Source of the DNA: Leptothoe kymatousa TAU-MAC 1615
Lineage (GTDB): Bacteria > Cyanobacteriota > Cyanobacteriia > Phormidesmidales > Phormidesmidaceae
Direction of reading: 5' to 3'
DNA: 64,000 nt
Assembly (NCBI RefSeq): GCF_018739865.1
Contig: NZ_JADOER010000016.1
Coordinates: forward strand, 1-64,000
The notes below the pieces were generated by a model. That model was not told where the DNA came from, made no database searches, and was given only the letters and a program-made list of their open reading frames with translations. Made by a program: the position numbers and the translations under genes. Positions 8,062 to 16,437 of the stretch are shown one piece after another. Numbering within the stretch: position 1 is the stretch's first letter; each line of letters starts with the position of its first letter.

Positions 8062-9896
8062 AGATTCGCGTGCGCTTGAGAATAAAGATTGTCAGTACTT
8101 GGGGGGATATGGTTGGGATTCTCCCATAACACCGCTAAATGGTGACCCAGTTTAGCGGATTTACAATATTCTGTATCATCATCCAATTCCTCAGTCTCAC
8201 GCCGAAGATTAAGAACTTCTTCAGGCACTTTGCACAGCTGGTGGCTCAAAAGGTCAGTATCCAGGGTTTTACACCAATCACAACCTGCATGGTCATTATC
8301 TCGCACCCACAGTGCCAGGGGAGTACCAGTAATGACGAGCAATGCAATATCTCCAGCATCACTGAGATCTGGTGAACTAGAAAGCTTTAAACCCAATACA
8401 GCTTCGGATTTAAGCGATCGCTTCAGTTTTTTATCTTTTTCAATAAATTTTGTCTGGGCCACCGTTGCTTGATGGGCTTTCACTTCCTTCCATTTCTTTT
8501 GCCATGGCAATAGTGCGCGAGGTTGATCCACCCGAGCCTGTGAACGCAGGAGAACCTGAGGACAATCGTCATCAGCAATGCCTAGAGGCTCATGAAACGC
8601 GAGAAATGGAATCCCCAATCGTTCTAAGGGCTTATTCATCAAGGCAAAGGGCAGTAAAACTTCTAACGTCAGGTCACTGGTATCGATATCCTTAGCGGCT
8701 ATTTGATTCAAATACGCCTCGATAATCTTGGGTAGTACCTGATAGATATCCGGCTGCTCTGTTTGCAGCGATTCCACTAACGACTTCTCTAACGATAAGC
8801 GTTGTACGGTCTCTCCAGCTTCCACCTTAGGGTCATACTTGGCAGGATCTGGAATCAGCCAAGCATCCACTAAATGTGCGTCAAGGTCAGCGTTTTGTTC
8901 TCGGTCATGAATACTGACTAATAGTACAGGCGATGCTGGAACAACTTCCTGATTTTGGCGCTCCAATGCGGCTGTACGCATTTGAGTTCTAACCGCATCA
9001 AAATCATCGGTAAACTCATTCGCCCAGGCAGTTAATGTAGTAATTAAACTCCCAAATTGCTGAGGTACTAAATTGTCTACTAGGCTAGCCGTGAATTGCA
9101 CCAGCTTATCTACACCATCATCGCCACCAGCGCCCTGGCTAGACAATTCCTCTAACATCTTTTCAGGGTCGTTATGAAGCGCTCCGCGAGCATTCTCGCC
9201 ACGGCAAAGACGATAGGCAGCAGCGATCTGACTCCTTAATGTCTCCGCATGGAGCTCCAGCACATCCCATAACCGTTTACGCTGCACTAGCTTTAGGGGC
9301 GTACGCAACTGATCGACGGAAATCATAAATCCCAGCCGATCATCTGGATAAAGTGCGTCTCGAGCAACCACTAGACCAACAAACAGTTGAGTGTCTTCGT
9401 GCCACACAGGTGAACCACTCACCCCTTCACGAATAGCCGTTCCCAGTCCTTGGGGAACTTCCAGTTGCAGCCAGTTCCGTGTAGAACCAGCCGTTTGCGC
9501 GGAAAGGTTACGCCCAGCCGGATTACCAGCCAGATAACCAAAGGTACGCACTGTCGCTCCCAGATAGTCTTGAAAACTAGATGGGAACTGAATTGGCACT
9601 AACGGTGGATTGACATCAATGGGAGCTGACAAACGAAGAACAGCAATGTCTTCGTAGCCTTCAGCGGCATTAAATGAGTGATACACCAGCTCAGCGGTCA
9701 GGCACTCTGTCTGGCCAGCTTGATCAAACATCACACCAACCTGCTGCCCTAATGATGCGGTTTCACCCACTACATGGGCACAGGTCATTAAATAGCGACC
9801 ACCGATCCAAAAGCCAGTACCTGCGATCTCATCGGCATTACCGCGATAGACCTGGACAATGGCGCGTTTTCCAACCTCAAACTCTATCGCTGGCAT
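8058..9896 (-). CDS. Trypsin-like serine protease with VMAP-like C-terminal region
   Basis: 612 residues. Residues about 10-205 are a trypsin-fold protease with an intact triad: His41 (LMTCAHVV), Asp83 (YEDIAVLRL) and Ser160 (GVSGSPVW). There is no signal peptide, so it should act in the cytoplasm. Residues about 225-320 are helical. From about 330 on (VLLVSIHDREQNADLDAHLV, LEVLLPFALMNKPLERLGIP, GTPLALWVRDND) the protein resembles the VMAP C-terminal region of vWA-MoxR-associated proteins. Its start directly follows the Trypco1 gene stop. In such systems the protease is the likely effector, released or activated by the ATPase module; the family call rests on motif memory. Confidence 0.8.
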   Translation of the reverse strand: MPAIEFEVGKRAIVQVYRGNADEIAGTGFWIGGRYLMTCAHVVGETASLGQQVGVMFDQAGQTECLTAELVYHSFNAAEGYEDIAVLRLSAPIDVNPPLVPIQFPSSFQDYLGATVRTFGYLAGNPAGRNLSAQTAGSTRNWLQLEVPQGLGTAIREGVSGSPVWHEDTQLFVGLVVARDALYPDDRLGFMISVDQLRTPLKLVQRKRLWDVLELHAETLRSQIAAAYRLCRGENARGALHNDPEKMLEELSSQGAGGDDGVDKLVQFTASLVDNLVPQQFGSLITTLTAWANEFTDDFDAVRTQMRTAALERQNQEVVPASPVLLVSIHDREQNADLDAHLVDAWLIPDPAKYDPKVEAGETVQRLSLEKSLVESLQTEQPDIYQVLPKIIEAYLNQIAAKDIDTSDLTLEVLLPFALMNKPLERLGIPFLAFHEPLGIADDDCPQVLLRSQARVDQPRALLPWQKKWKEVKAHQATVAQTKFIEKDKKLKRSLKSEAVLGLKLSSSPDLSDAGDIALLVITGTPLALWVRDNDHAGCDWCKTLDTDLLSHQLCKVPEEVLNLRRETEELDDDTEYCKSAKLGHHLAVLWENPNHIPPSTDNLYSQAHANL

Positions 9897-10253
9897 CTAC
9901 TCTGACTCTTTTTCCCACTTTAGCTTGACCTCAAAGGTAACCTCACCACCGACAGAGCCAAAGACGATGCCGGTTTCAGCTCCTAATTTAAGACCAAACG
10001 TAACCTCTACTTCATTAGCCGGGGTGGTCAGACCGGATTTCATGCGAGACACAACCTTAGAAACTACAGGCTGTACCTTATCTAACGCTTCTTCTAAAGT
10101 TTGGCTAGCCTGGTACACCATCCGATTAGTATCTGGTGTAGAAACCCGCTCCACACCAGGACCACGCCCTGTAGATTGAGGTTTATCTACCTCTACTAGA
10201 AATGTAGTACCGTCATCATCACTAAGCGTGAACTGGGCTAGTTCTCTATCCAT
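9897..10253 (-). CDS. Trypco1-type (CU044_2847 family) small protein
   Basis: 118 residues from the ATG at 10253, which has an AAGGTG ribosome site eight bases upstream; a TTG at 10283 would add ten residues. The protein has an N-terminal beta segment (ELAQFTLSDDDGTTFLVEVD), a central helix (ASQTLEEALDKVQPVVSKVV) and the C-terminal pattern EVTFGLKLGAETGIVFGSVG, then EVTFEVKLKW. This is the recognisable layout of Trypco1, the trypsin-co-occurring domain. As first gene of the operon, immediately before the trypsin-like protein, it fits an adaptor or effector-associated partner. Confidence 0.75.
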   Translation of the reverse strand: MDRELAQFTLSDDDGTTFLVEVDKPQSTGRGPGVERVSTPDTNRMVYQASQTLEEALDKVQPVVSKVVSRMKSGLTTPANEVEVTFGLKLGAETGIVFGSVGGEVTFEVKLKWEKESE

Positions 10254-10502
10254 ACAGCACCTTATTTCTGGATATACATCCAATAACCATCAACAATCAT
10301 GGCTGTTAAATTCCAGAAATACCCAATTTTTCAGATTTATTCTAAATGAACGCAGCTCTGATCGACTCAACTGGGCTGATAGGTTGTCTTGAGTAGCGGC
10401 TAGTTCCGAAAATACCCAACGGCAAATGCATTTTCAAATTTCGAGTTTAACCAAAGAGTCGTAATTCTGAGTATTTGCCAGGTTAACAACTCAGGCCAGG
10501 CA

Positions 10503-10538
10503 TAAAAAATCGGGTCTTATTTCCCAAAAAGACCCGAT
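10503..10538 (-). terminator. Rho-independent terminator of the 10569-10970 gene
   Basis: A perfect 10-bp stem (ATCGGGTCTT with AAGACCCGAT, 10509-10518 and 10529-10538) with a 10-nt loop. On the minus strand it is followed by a run of six T. It lies 30 bp past the stop of the minus-strand gene above it and insulates the conflict operon from that gene. Confidence 0.85.
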
Positions 10539-10568
10539 GGCTTATAACGTTAAATTTTCTGCCGTCCG

Positions 10569-10970
10569 TTATTGTTCCCTGACCACAGATTTAATAGCGT
10601 TGATGGATTTTAAGTTTGTAAACCGATGATAGGCCGCATAAACAATCTCTAGATCTAACGCTTTGGTGAGCTGGCCCATGGTGGTAATGCAATACAGCGA
10701 GCCCTTTTGCATGGCCAACAATATTTCATAGAGTCGTCTTTGACCAGGGGACATATTCCAATGGTAGTTCTCATAAACAACTACATAAAAAGCACCACGA
10801 ATTGAAGAGTCTTCAGAGGCATTGATAACAACAACCTGATTGTTCAGCGTTTCAATCGCCGCTAACTGATCAGGATTCTCAAATCGATCCTCCCAGTCTG
10901 GATAACCACCATCATGCTCCAGCTCTATCTCTAGATACTCCAGGCAATTCTCAATGAATAAATCAGACAT
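10569..10970 (-). CDS. Hypothetical protein, 133 residues
   Basis: Not recognised. The protein is acidic at its N-terminus (YLEIELEHDGGYPDWEDRF) and has a hydrophobic core segment (GAFYVVVYENYHW) and a C-terminal helical part (YAAYHRFTNLKSINAIKS). No signal peptide or membrane segment is visible. It has its own strong terminator and so is a separate transcription unit from the conflict operon. Confidence 0.65.
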   Translation of the reverse strand: MSDLFIENCLEYLEIELEHDGGYPDWEDRFENPDQLAAIETLNNQVVVINASEDSSIRGAFYVVVYENYHWNMSPGQRRLYEILLAMQKGSLYCITTMGQLTKALDLEIVYAAYHRFTNLKSINAIKSVVREQ

Positions 10971-11222
10971 GAATAGTACATTGATACTAGTCTAATTTAT
11001 TTTACCAGCTTGGCCAGAATCTATATGCAGGCTGTTCGTCATACGCCCTAATGTCGTCGGTTAATAGTCACCTTGGTATTGGCACTCTTCAGTCGTTTAT
11101 TTGCTTGGACAAGTTTGACAGTAATATCCATGCCTAAAAACCAGCCTAAAAATGACTCCTGAATTAACCGACATCACCTGACATCTCCCTCTATATATAA
11201 GTAGAGAAATGCCTTTAAAACC

Positions 11223-11257
11223 AGACAGGCTATGAGCCGATAGCTCATAGCCTGTCT
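11223..11257 (-). terminator. Long hairpin terminator downstream of tRNA-Glu
   Basis: A perfect 15-bp stem (arms 11223-11237 and 11243-11257, loop CGATA) begins 11 bp after the tRNA 3' end. On the minus strand it is followed by GGTTTT, and on the plus strand by TTTTT, so it could terminate in both directions. Confidence 0.8.
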
Positions 11258-11267
11258 TTTTAATCAA

Positions 11268-11340
11268 TACCCCCAGGGGAATTCGAATCCCCGTCGCCTC
11301 CGTGAAAGGGAGGTGTCCTAGGCCTCTAGACGATGGGGGC
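11268..11340 (-). tRNA. trnE: tRNA-Glu (UUC)
   Basis: A complete 73-nt cloverleaf on the minus strand. The acceptor stem is GCCCCCA with TGGGGGT, the anticodon stem CCTCC with GGAGG encloses the loop CTTTCAC (anticodon TTC), and the T arm is GGGGA TTCGAAT TCCCC. The G1-U72 start and overall sequence are as in chloroplast and cyanobacterial tRNA-Glu, which also feeds tetrapyrrole synthesis through glutamyl-tRNA reductase. CCA is not encoded. A consensus promoter lies upstream and a strong hairpin downstream. Confidence 0.97.
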
Positions 11341-11375
11341 GTAGGTGCCATGGCGTCTTTGCCTTGGCCTTTACT

Positions 11376-11405
11376 AATATACAAATTCGAGGGAATTTAT
11401 GTCAA
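11376..11405 (-). promoter_or_regulatory. Sigma-70-type promoter of tRNA-Glu
   Basis: On the minus strand a perfect -35 TTGACA (11400-11405) is followed after 18 bp by a -10 TATATT (11376-11381). The -10 lies about 35 bp before the mature tRNA start, giving a short leader. Confidence 0.75.
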
Positions 11406-11472
11406 ACCCTTAGTAGGATTTTTTTTCGGCGACGATTTTCGGCATGGGTTGCAGTATGGGAAATCGCCCCGA

Positions 11473-11757
11473 TTAATCCCACCGATCAGAGTTACGCAGA
11501 CGAATCAGCTGGCGCCGCATCGCTGGGGACGCTTCTAATGCCTCTACTTCATGGATATTGACCTGAGACTCTAAGGACTCAAAATATTCATCTTCACCAT
11601 AGGTGTAAGCATCCACTAATGACTCAACTAATGAGCCGTCATCTCGACCATCTATAGCCAGCTTTTCTTCAATGATGCGAAATTTGAGACGAACCTCACA
11701 TTCATAGATATTGACGGTATTCTTTTTTGCGGCAGAAATATCAAAGGGAGTTCCCAT
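11473..11757 (-). CDS. Small conserved cyanobacterial protein (Npun_R1517-like?)
   Basis: 94 residues with the central pattern YECEVRLKFRIIEEK, an acidic helix (LVESLVDAYTYGEDEYFESL) and the C-terminus ASPAMRRQLIRLRNS. This layout resembles a small cyanobacterial family annotated in databases as Npun_R1517-type heterocyst-differentiation regulators. The match is from memory, and the family's function in a non-heterocystous strain is unclear. No membrane segment or known catalytic motif. Confidence 0.65.
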   Translation of the reverse strand: MGTPFDISAAKKNTVNIYECEVRLKFRIIEEKLAIDGRDDGSLVESLVDAYTYGEDEYFESLESQVNIHEVEALEASPAMRRQLIRLRNSDRWD

Positions 11758-12424
11758 AGGTGAATCTTATATATATAGACGACACAACGTGGGTAGATGA
11801 GGGGTAATGGAAAATCGTGGAATTAAATAATGAATCTCAAACTTGATTTAACTTGAATTGCATTCTGATAGTTTAATGAAGCCCAATAATTGAAGTTTTT
11901 TAACATTTAATTTGGTTGTTTATTCACATATTCAGGGTCACAAAGATAACTTGTTCTAACGCCATTTTTTAATTATTTAAATTATATTTTTCTTCAATTA
12001 AATCGATAGATTCAAGCAGTGCTATTCCTTGCAGTCAAGACCTAAAGAGCATCAATCAAATTAAATTCAAGAGTTTTTTTCTGAAATAGAAAATCATCAA
12101 TATGTGCTAGCAATATCCAGGCATAAAAGCAGCTAATAGGCATGGGATACCCATCTTGGATAAATCAATTAATTCGGCTTTTAAGCTGTCCCTAGCAGGT
12201 ATCATTTAATACTCTTTTTTCGTATTAATTAATGCTGCATCACTAGCAGGCGGACATGAGCCCCCCTGGTAGGAAATACTGACGTTATAAATGTAGCCAT
12301 GGATAAATAGATTCACGCATAGGCGTAATACCAGGGAAAGCGTAATATGGTATCGCCTAGTTCGTTCGGCATTTACTAACGGCCGCTTTGTTTTTTGAAT
12401 CAGCCTGCCCCACCTAACCCCAGT
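11758..12424. other. AT-rich intergenic region, no gene recognised
   Basis: About 640 bp, strongly AT-rich, between a minus-strand small gene and the plus-strand CPBP gene. No open frame of useful length, tRNA, terminator with T-run or recognisable riboswitch was found. It presumably holds the divergent promoters. Confidence 0.5.
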
Positions 12425-12991
12425 ATGGAGCCTTTGTCGCGCATCCAGGTTCTGGTTGCGATCGCAGCGACGGCTCTTGTTTTATTTGTAGTCGCTCGTC
12501 TATGGCTACTGCTCGGCTCAGTTCAGCAAATATCAACTCAGCTAGGACTGCACCCCATAGGTATCGGCATACTGCTAGGCACGAGTATCACGATTGTTAG
12601 TGGTGTCCTATACCGACTTTGGCCAACCTATCGACGCAGTGCCAACGTTTACCTGAACTATATTCTGACTCCACTCGTATTACCGGACGTTCTCTGGTTA
12701 GGGTTATTACCCGGCATTAGTGAAGAATTACTGTTCCGTGGCGTGATGTTACCGGCATTGGGAAGTAATTGGACGGCATTAATATTATCGAGTTTGTGCT
12801 TCGGTTTACTTCACATGAGTGATTTGCGCCAATGGCCCTACATGCTTTGGGCAACCTGTGTAGGCGCACTGTTAGGATATAGTGCCCTAGCCAGCGGCAA
12901 TTTACTCATTCCTGTGGTGGCCCATGTATTTACCAATATGGTGTCCAGCCTAATCTGGAAATTGAAGGTCACCCATTGGGCCACTCACTAG
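12425..12991 (+). CDS. CPBP-family intramembrane metalloprotease (CAAX protease-like)
   Basis: About 188 residues from the ATG at 12425; a TTG at 12395 would add ten residues. Several membrane segments (VLVAIAATALVLFVVARLWL, IGILLGTSITIVSGVLY and later ones) carry the CPBP motifs EELLFRG (EExxxR), FGLLHM (FxxxH) and VVAHVFTNM (HxxxN), which ligate zinc within the membrane. Family members cleave CAAX-like or other membrane substrates; the substrate here is unknown. The next gene starts 9 nt after its stop, so the two are probably cotranscribed. Confidence 0.85.
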   Translation: MEPLSRIQVLVAIAATALVLFVVARLWLLLGSVQQISTQLGLHPIGIGILLGTSITIVSGVLYRLWPTYRRSANVYLNYILTPLVLPDVLWLGLLPGISEELLFRGVMLPALGSNWTALILSSLCFGLLHMSDLRQWPYMLWATCVGALLGYSALASGNLLIPVVAHVFTNMVSSLIWKLKVTHWATH

Positions 12992-13000
12992 ACATTTACC

Positions 13001-13402
13001 GTGGTCTCTACTTCCAATCCCCAATCGTTTCAAGCCACCAACTTGCCAAACATTGATCAAATACTAGGCGTAGCGGTTTTTGATCCAAAGGGCTTACCGC
13101 GACAGTATTTTGTCACCACCGCCAAGCACCAGGATGATGACTGGATCCGGCTAGCCTTTCAAGCATTGGGGCTGAAGCAGCTCTTAATGGATGAAATGGA
13201 GTTACCCCAGTTAGACCATGTAATGATGCGCACTAAGACAGGTAACCTCGTGATCCTGCCCTATGCCCAAGGATTTATTGCCCTATACATAAAACGGGCC
13301 CTGCCCCAGGAGCAACCCAATATTGACAACCATTGGACTCCCTGGGCCTGCAACTTGATAGAAACCGTGATCAAACAGGACTCTAGGTTTAAAGCTGTAT
13401 AA
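13001..13402 (+). CDS. Roadblock/LC7-like small protein
   Basis: 133 residues from a GTG nine bases after the CPBP stop. The pattern ILGVAVFDPKGLPRQYFVT, WIRLAFQALGLKQLL and GNLVILPYAQGFIALYI is compatible with a Roadblock/LC7 alpha-beta fold, which in bacteria often partners small GTPases. That is a resemblance, not a secure assignment. Soluble, no signal peptide. Its last codons form one arm of a long hairpin. Confidence 0.6.
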   Translation: MVSTSNPQSFQATNLPNIDQILGVAVFDPKGLPRQYFVTTAKHQDDDWIRLAFQALGLKQLLMDEMELPQLDHVMMRTKTGNLVILPYAQGFIALYIKRALPQEQPNIDNHWTPWACNLIETVIKQDSRFKAV

Positions 13403-13429
13403 ACTCAGCCACCTTAAACCTAGAGTCCT
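13377..13429. terminator. Long inverted repeat at the 3' end of the CPBP/Roadblock-like pair
   Basis: Arms 13377-13392 and 13414-13429 pair over 16 bp (core GACTCTAGGTTTAA with TTAAACCTAGAGTC), with a 21-nt loop containing the stop codon. There is no T-run afterwards on the plus strand, so it is terminator-like but not a textbook intrinsic terminator. Confidence 0.5.
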
Positions 13430-13489
13430 AGTGAAATCGCTAAATTTTGCATCCATGGGTCACCTGCTAGGCAAACACAGGCATGCCCC

Positions 13490-14323
13490 CTAGTGTCTGA
13501 CGTAGGTCAAACGCCCATCTTTAATCTGCACAACGGGATGGCTAGATGTGCGCACCAGCTGTTCATCATGGGTGGTGACAATGACTGTGATGCCAATGGA
13601 ATTTAATTTTTCTAAAATTTTGATCACCTGACGGGAGTTATCCCCGTCTAAATTGCCCGTTGGTTCATCCGCTAACAGCAACGGCGGAGTACCGACAACG
13701 GCCCGAGCAATGCTCACCCGTTGCTGCTCTCCCCCCGACAGCTGGTCAGGAAAGCTACTAGATTTATGCTGCAAACCGACCATGCGCAATGTGGGTCGCA
13801 GTCGCCGATTAATTTCTCGACGGTTATACCCTTGGGCCCATAGCACAAAGGATACATTTTCGGCCACGGTGCGTCTGGGAATGAGCTTATAGTCTTGAAA
13901 AACGATGCCAATGCGGCGCCTTAGCATCGCCAGTCGGTTGCCCCTGAGCTTAGCCAGGTTTTGGTCATCGACCATAATGTCACCTGCGGTAGCTCGCTCT
14001 TGGCCATAGAGTAGCTTGAGCAAGGTGGATTTACCTGCCCCAGAGGGACCGGTGACAAATAGAAAATCACCCCGTTTGACTTGCAGGTTAATGTTGCGTA
14101 GAGCCTGACTACCGTTGTCATAGGTCTTAGTGACACCGGTGAGGCTCACTAGGGGTGAAACAGCGCTAGCAGGGGGAGGCGATGTCTGCTGGGTGTCTGT
14201 TGATGCCGCATGGGCAGGCGGCGTGACGACTTGCCCCGTCTGCCCTCGCCTATGGGCGCGCCGAACTGAAGCGGTCTGGCTACGAGGAGAACGAGCTTTA
14301 GGCGAAGTCACAGCAGATGTCAT
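13490..14323 (-). CDS. ftsE: Cell-division ABC ATPase FtsE
   Basis: 277 residues. The ABC domain spans about 56-277: Walker [10 protein letters not shown] at 92-100, Q-loop VFQDYKLIP, signature LSGGEQQR, Walker [13 protein letters not shown] and the His switch TTHDEQ. The YKLIP/RTVAENV stretch is typical of FtsE. With FtsX it forms a membrane complex that controls septal peptidoglycan hydrolases; ftsX is not next to it here. The first 55 residues are a basic, Pro/Ser/Thr-rich extension beyond the usual FtsE length, possibly disordered. Confidence 0.88.
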   Translation of the reverse strand: MTSAVTSPKARSPRSQTASVRRAHRRGQTGQVVTPPAHAASTDTQQTSPPPASAVSPLVSLTGVTKTYDNGSQALRNINLQVKRGDFLFVTGPSGAGKSTLLKLLYGQERATAGDIMVDDQNLAKLRGNRLAMLRRRIGIVFQDYKLIPRRTVAENVSFVLWAQGYNRREINRRLRPTLRMVGLQHKSSSFPDQLSGGEQQRVSIARAVVGTPPLLLADEPTGNLDGDNSRQVIKILEKLNSIGITVIVTTHDEQLVRTSSHPVVQIKDGRLTYVRH

Positions 14324-14510
14324 TAGGGGGCAATGTTTAGGAGAGCGACACGGTTAAAAAATCTCAAGCAGATTTTATTTATATAAGGATATATGCAATA
14401 GGTAAAATGTCTAGTTATTTGACTTTTTTTTATTGCTTCACGTAGCCATGCTCTGGTTATACATGCACCCGTTATACACGCACCCGACGACTCAACCGTA
14501 GGCACGCGAC

Positions 14511-15272
14511 CTAGCGACGCCAGCCTAAGTCATAGCCAATGGAGCGCCAAACAAACTTGGGCAAGGCTAGCATCCGGCGCCAGCGCCAAGGCTCTTGGTA
14601 AAGCCGATAGAGCCACTCTAGGTTGTTATTGCACATCCAGCTAGGAGCGCGCTCCTTGTTTCCGGCCCAAATGTCAAAACTGCCGCCCACACCGATCCAC
14701 ATAGCCTGGGGGCATAGGTGCCGATGTTTGGCAATCCACATTTCCTGGCGCGGCACCCCTAAGCCCACAAAAATGACGCTGGGCTGCAAAGCTTGTAATT
14801 CTTGCTGAAAACTGATTTGTTCTAACTCTGATAGGTAACCGTGCTGAGCGATCGCAACATTCAGCTCAGGAAACTTGGCCTGCCAACTATCTGCAGCGGC
14901 CGTCGCCAAACCAGGCTTACCCCCATAAAAAACCACCGATTCCGTGGCCTGCAGCCGCGACAACACATCCACCGAAAATTCGATACCTGGATAGCGCTTT
15001 ATCCGCTGGCGTTGCACCCATTGAAAGTAAAGCTGGACACCTGCACCATCAGGAATCACTAAGGTGGCATCTTGAATCAGTTGCCGGAAGTCCGCATTAG
15101 TCTCAGACTGGACACACATTTCGGCGTTCAAGGTGACCACATGGCCCCCTTGCCCAGACCGCAGCACCTGTAAAAGCCACCCCACGTAGTCCACACTACG
15201 GTGTACTGGCAAACCCATAACGAATAGCTTTTGCAATGGAGCAGGAATAACGGGCACGGGTGAAGCTACCAT
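14511..15272 (-). CDS. WecG/TagA/CpsF-family glycosyltransferase
   Basis: 253 residues with the family blocks VVTLNAEMCVQ, LVIPDGAGVQLYF, VVFYGGKPG, VIFVGLGVPRQEMWI and the C-terminal WLYRLYQEPWRWRRM. GT26-family enzymes transfer UDP-activated N-acetylmannosaminuronate or N-acetylmannosamine to lipid carriers in surface polysaccharide or teichoic acid synthesis; the sugar here cannot be read from sequence. The basic aromatic C-terminal helix likely binds the membrane. It probably has its own promoter, since about 190 bp separate it from ftsE. Confidence 0.9.
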   Translation of the reverse strand: MVASPVPVIPAPLQKLFVMGLPVHRSVDYVGWLLQVLRSGQGGHVVTLNAEMCVQSETNADFRQLIQDATLVIPDGAGVQLYFQWVQRQRIKRYPGIEFSVDVLSRLQATESVVFYGGKPGLATAAADSWQAKFPELNVAIAQHGYLSELEQISFQQELQALQPSVIFVGLGVPRQEMWIAKHRHLCPQAMWIGVGGSFDIWAGNKERAPSWMCNNNLEWLYRLYQEPWRWRRMLALPKFVWRSIGYDLGWRR

Positions 15273-15433
15273 GAGCGCACAATAAACAAATTGATAAACG
15301 TTTCACACGTCCAGGTAGGGAAGCTTTTGATCAAATAAATAATCAAATTTAACTGGCACGTGGCTTAGAACAGCGACCACGCAATACCCTATATGGTTAT
15401 TTCACCAATGGCAATATCGATCCTGACAAAACC

Positions 15434-16231
15434 CTAAAAGTCTTCTTCTTCGTATTCCATTACTTTTTTCTTTTGAGGAATATTCAAAGGCTTTGCCTGA
15501 TATGGCTCTTCCTCGGGCACGGGCTGCTCAATCGGTTGGCGCGTAGGCTGCTCTAGCTCCAACCGTTGGGGAGGAGCCACTTCCCGCCGAGCCTGGGGGG
15601 CCGGTTGCTTAATCCCAGAAGGCAGCTGATTACTGGCCGACGTCGGCATAATGTAGCCATCGTCTTCCCGTTCCCAAGGGGCCGCACCCAAGCCCAAACG
15701 CTCTAATAAGCCGACACTAATCTGCTTGAGCTTTTCCTCAGACCCTTCGAAGACGATAATGCGGTCAGGACCGGTGCTGACAATTTCTTCCACCGGCAGC
15801 TCATAGGAACTAATCACCTGGTCGGGAATTTGGGGTAACCCCATGGAGGCAATGACTAGGGATTGGAGCTTGCCACTAACAACGTCAAACTTAAATCCTC
15901 GAACACGGCCCAAGCCTTCGCCAGATTCGGTAATAACTTCGCTTTTCACCAAATTGCTATAGGTGGCCAGGCTAATGTCATCTTCAATAACCGTATCGTC
16001 ATCCACCAAGATCACATCGCCAATCTGACGAATGCTGCTGAGCATCATGATCTGCTCAGGTCCAGAGACCACTTTAGACAAAATATTATCCCGCAAGCCC
16101 AAAGCCACCACTTCACATCGATCTATATCGACCCACAGCTGACTGACCACGCCCAGACGACGGCCTGTGGCGCGGGTAATTACTTGGGTGCCAATCATGT
16201 CGGAGCGCAGCCGACTTTGTTCAAAACTCAT
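15434..16231 (-). CDS. Protein with two PRC-barrel domains
   Basis: 265 residues. Two PRC-barrel repeats are visible: about 8-75 (MIGTQVITRATGRRLGVVSQ) and about 92-165 (SEVITESGEGLGRVRGFKFD). An acidic/Pro/Gln-rich disordered tail runs from about 195, ending in basic KKK and acidic EEEDF. PRC-barrels mediate binding in photosynthetic reaction-centre and RNA-processing proteins. Similar double-PRC proteins are common in cyanobacteria, with function undefined. Lies upstream of ftsE/wecG and downstream of smc on the same strand. Confidence 0.82.
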   Translation of the reverse strand: MSFEQSRLRSDMIGTQVITRATGRRLGVVSQLWVDIDRCEVVALGLRDNILSKVVSGPEQIMMLSSIRQIGDVILVDDDTVIEDDISLATYSNLVKSEVITESGEGLGRVRGFKFDVVSGKLQSLVIASMGLPQIPDQVISSYELPVEEIVSTGPDRIIVFEGSEEKLKQISVGLLERLGLGAAPWEREDDGYIMPTSASNQLPSGIKQPAPQARREVAPPQRLELEQPTRQPIEQPVPEEEPYQAKPLNIPQKKKVMEYEEEDF

Positions 16232-16437
16232 CGCTGGGATCTACTGTGTGGGATTGCAAGGGTGCACTCTATAGTGCACTTAACCGGCGGGTATGTTTCT
16301 TAACTGAATGAAACATATGCCTCCCCACATTACACCCTATGCTTCAGTTTTTTGACAGTGTGTGAAACCGAATGAGATCTATAGTGCTATCCAATTTTTC
16401 GAGGCAGGGCGTGCCCCAGGCCTAAAAATTGCCCCCC

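Noticed and set aside
11097..11384. A 95-residue minus-strand frame
   Set aside because: It reads across the tRNA-Glu gene and its terminator hairpin and has no recognisable domain.
10284..12424. A DGR template repeat or reverse transcriptase near the FGE genes
   Set aside because: I looked for an RGGSW-like Asn-rich repeat and an RT frame in the spacers around the conflict operon and saw neither, so a local DGR is not supported.
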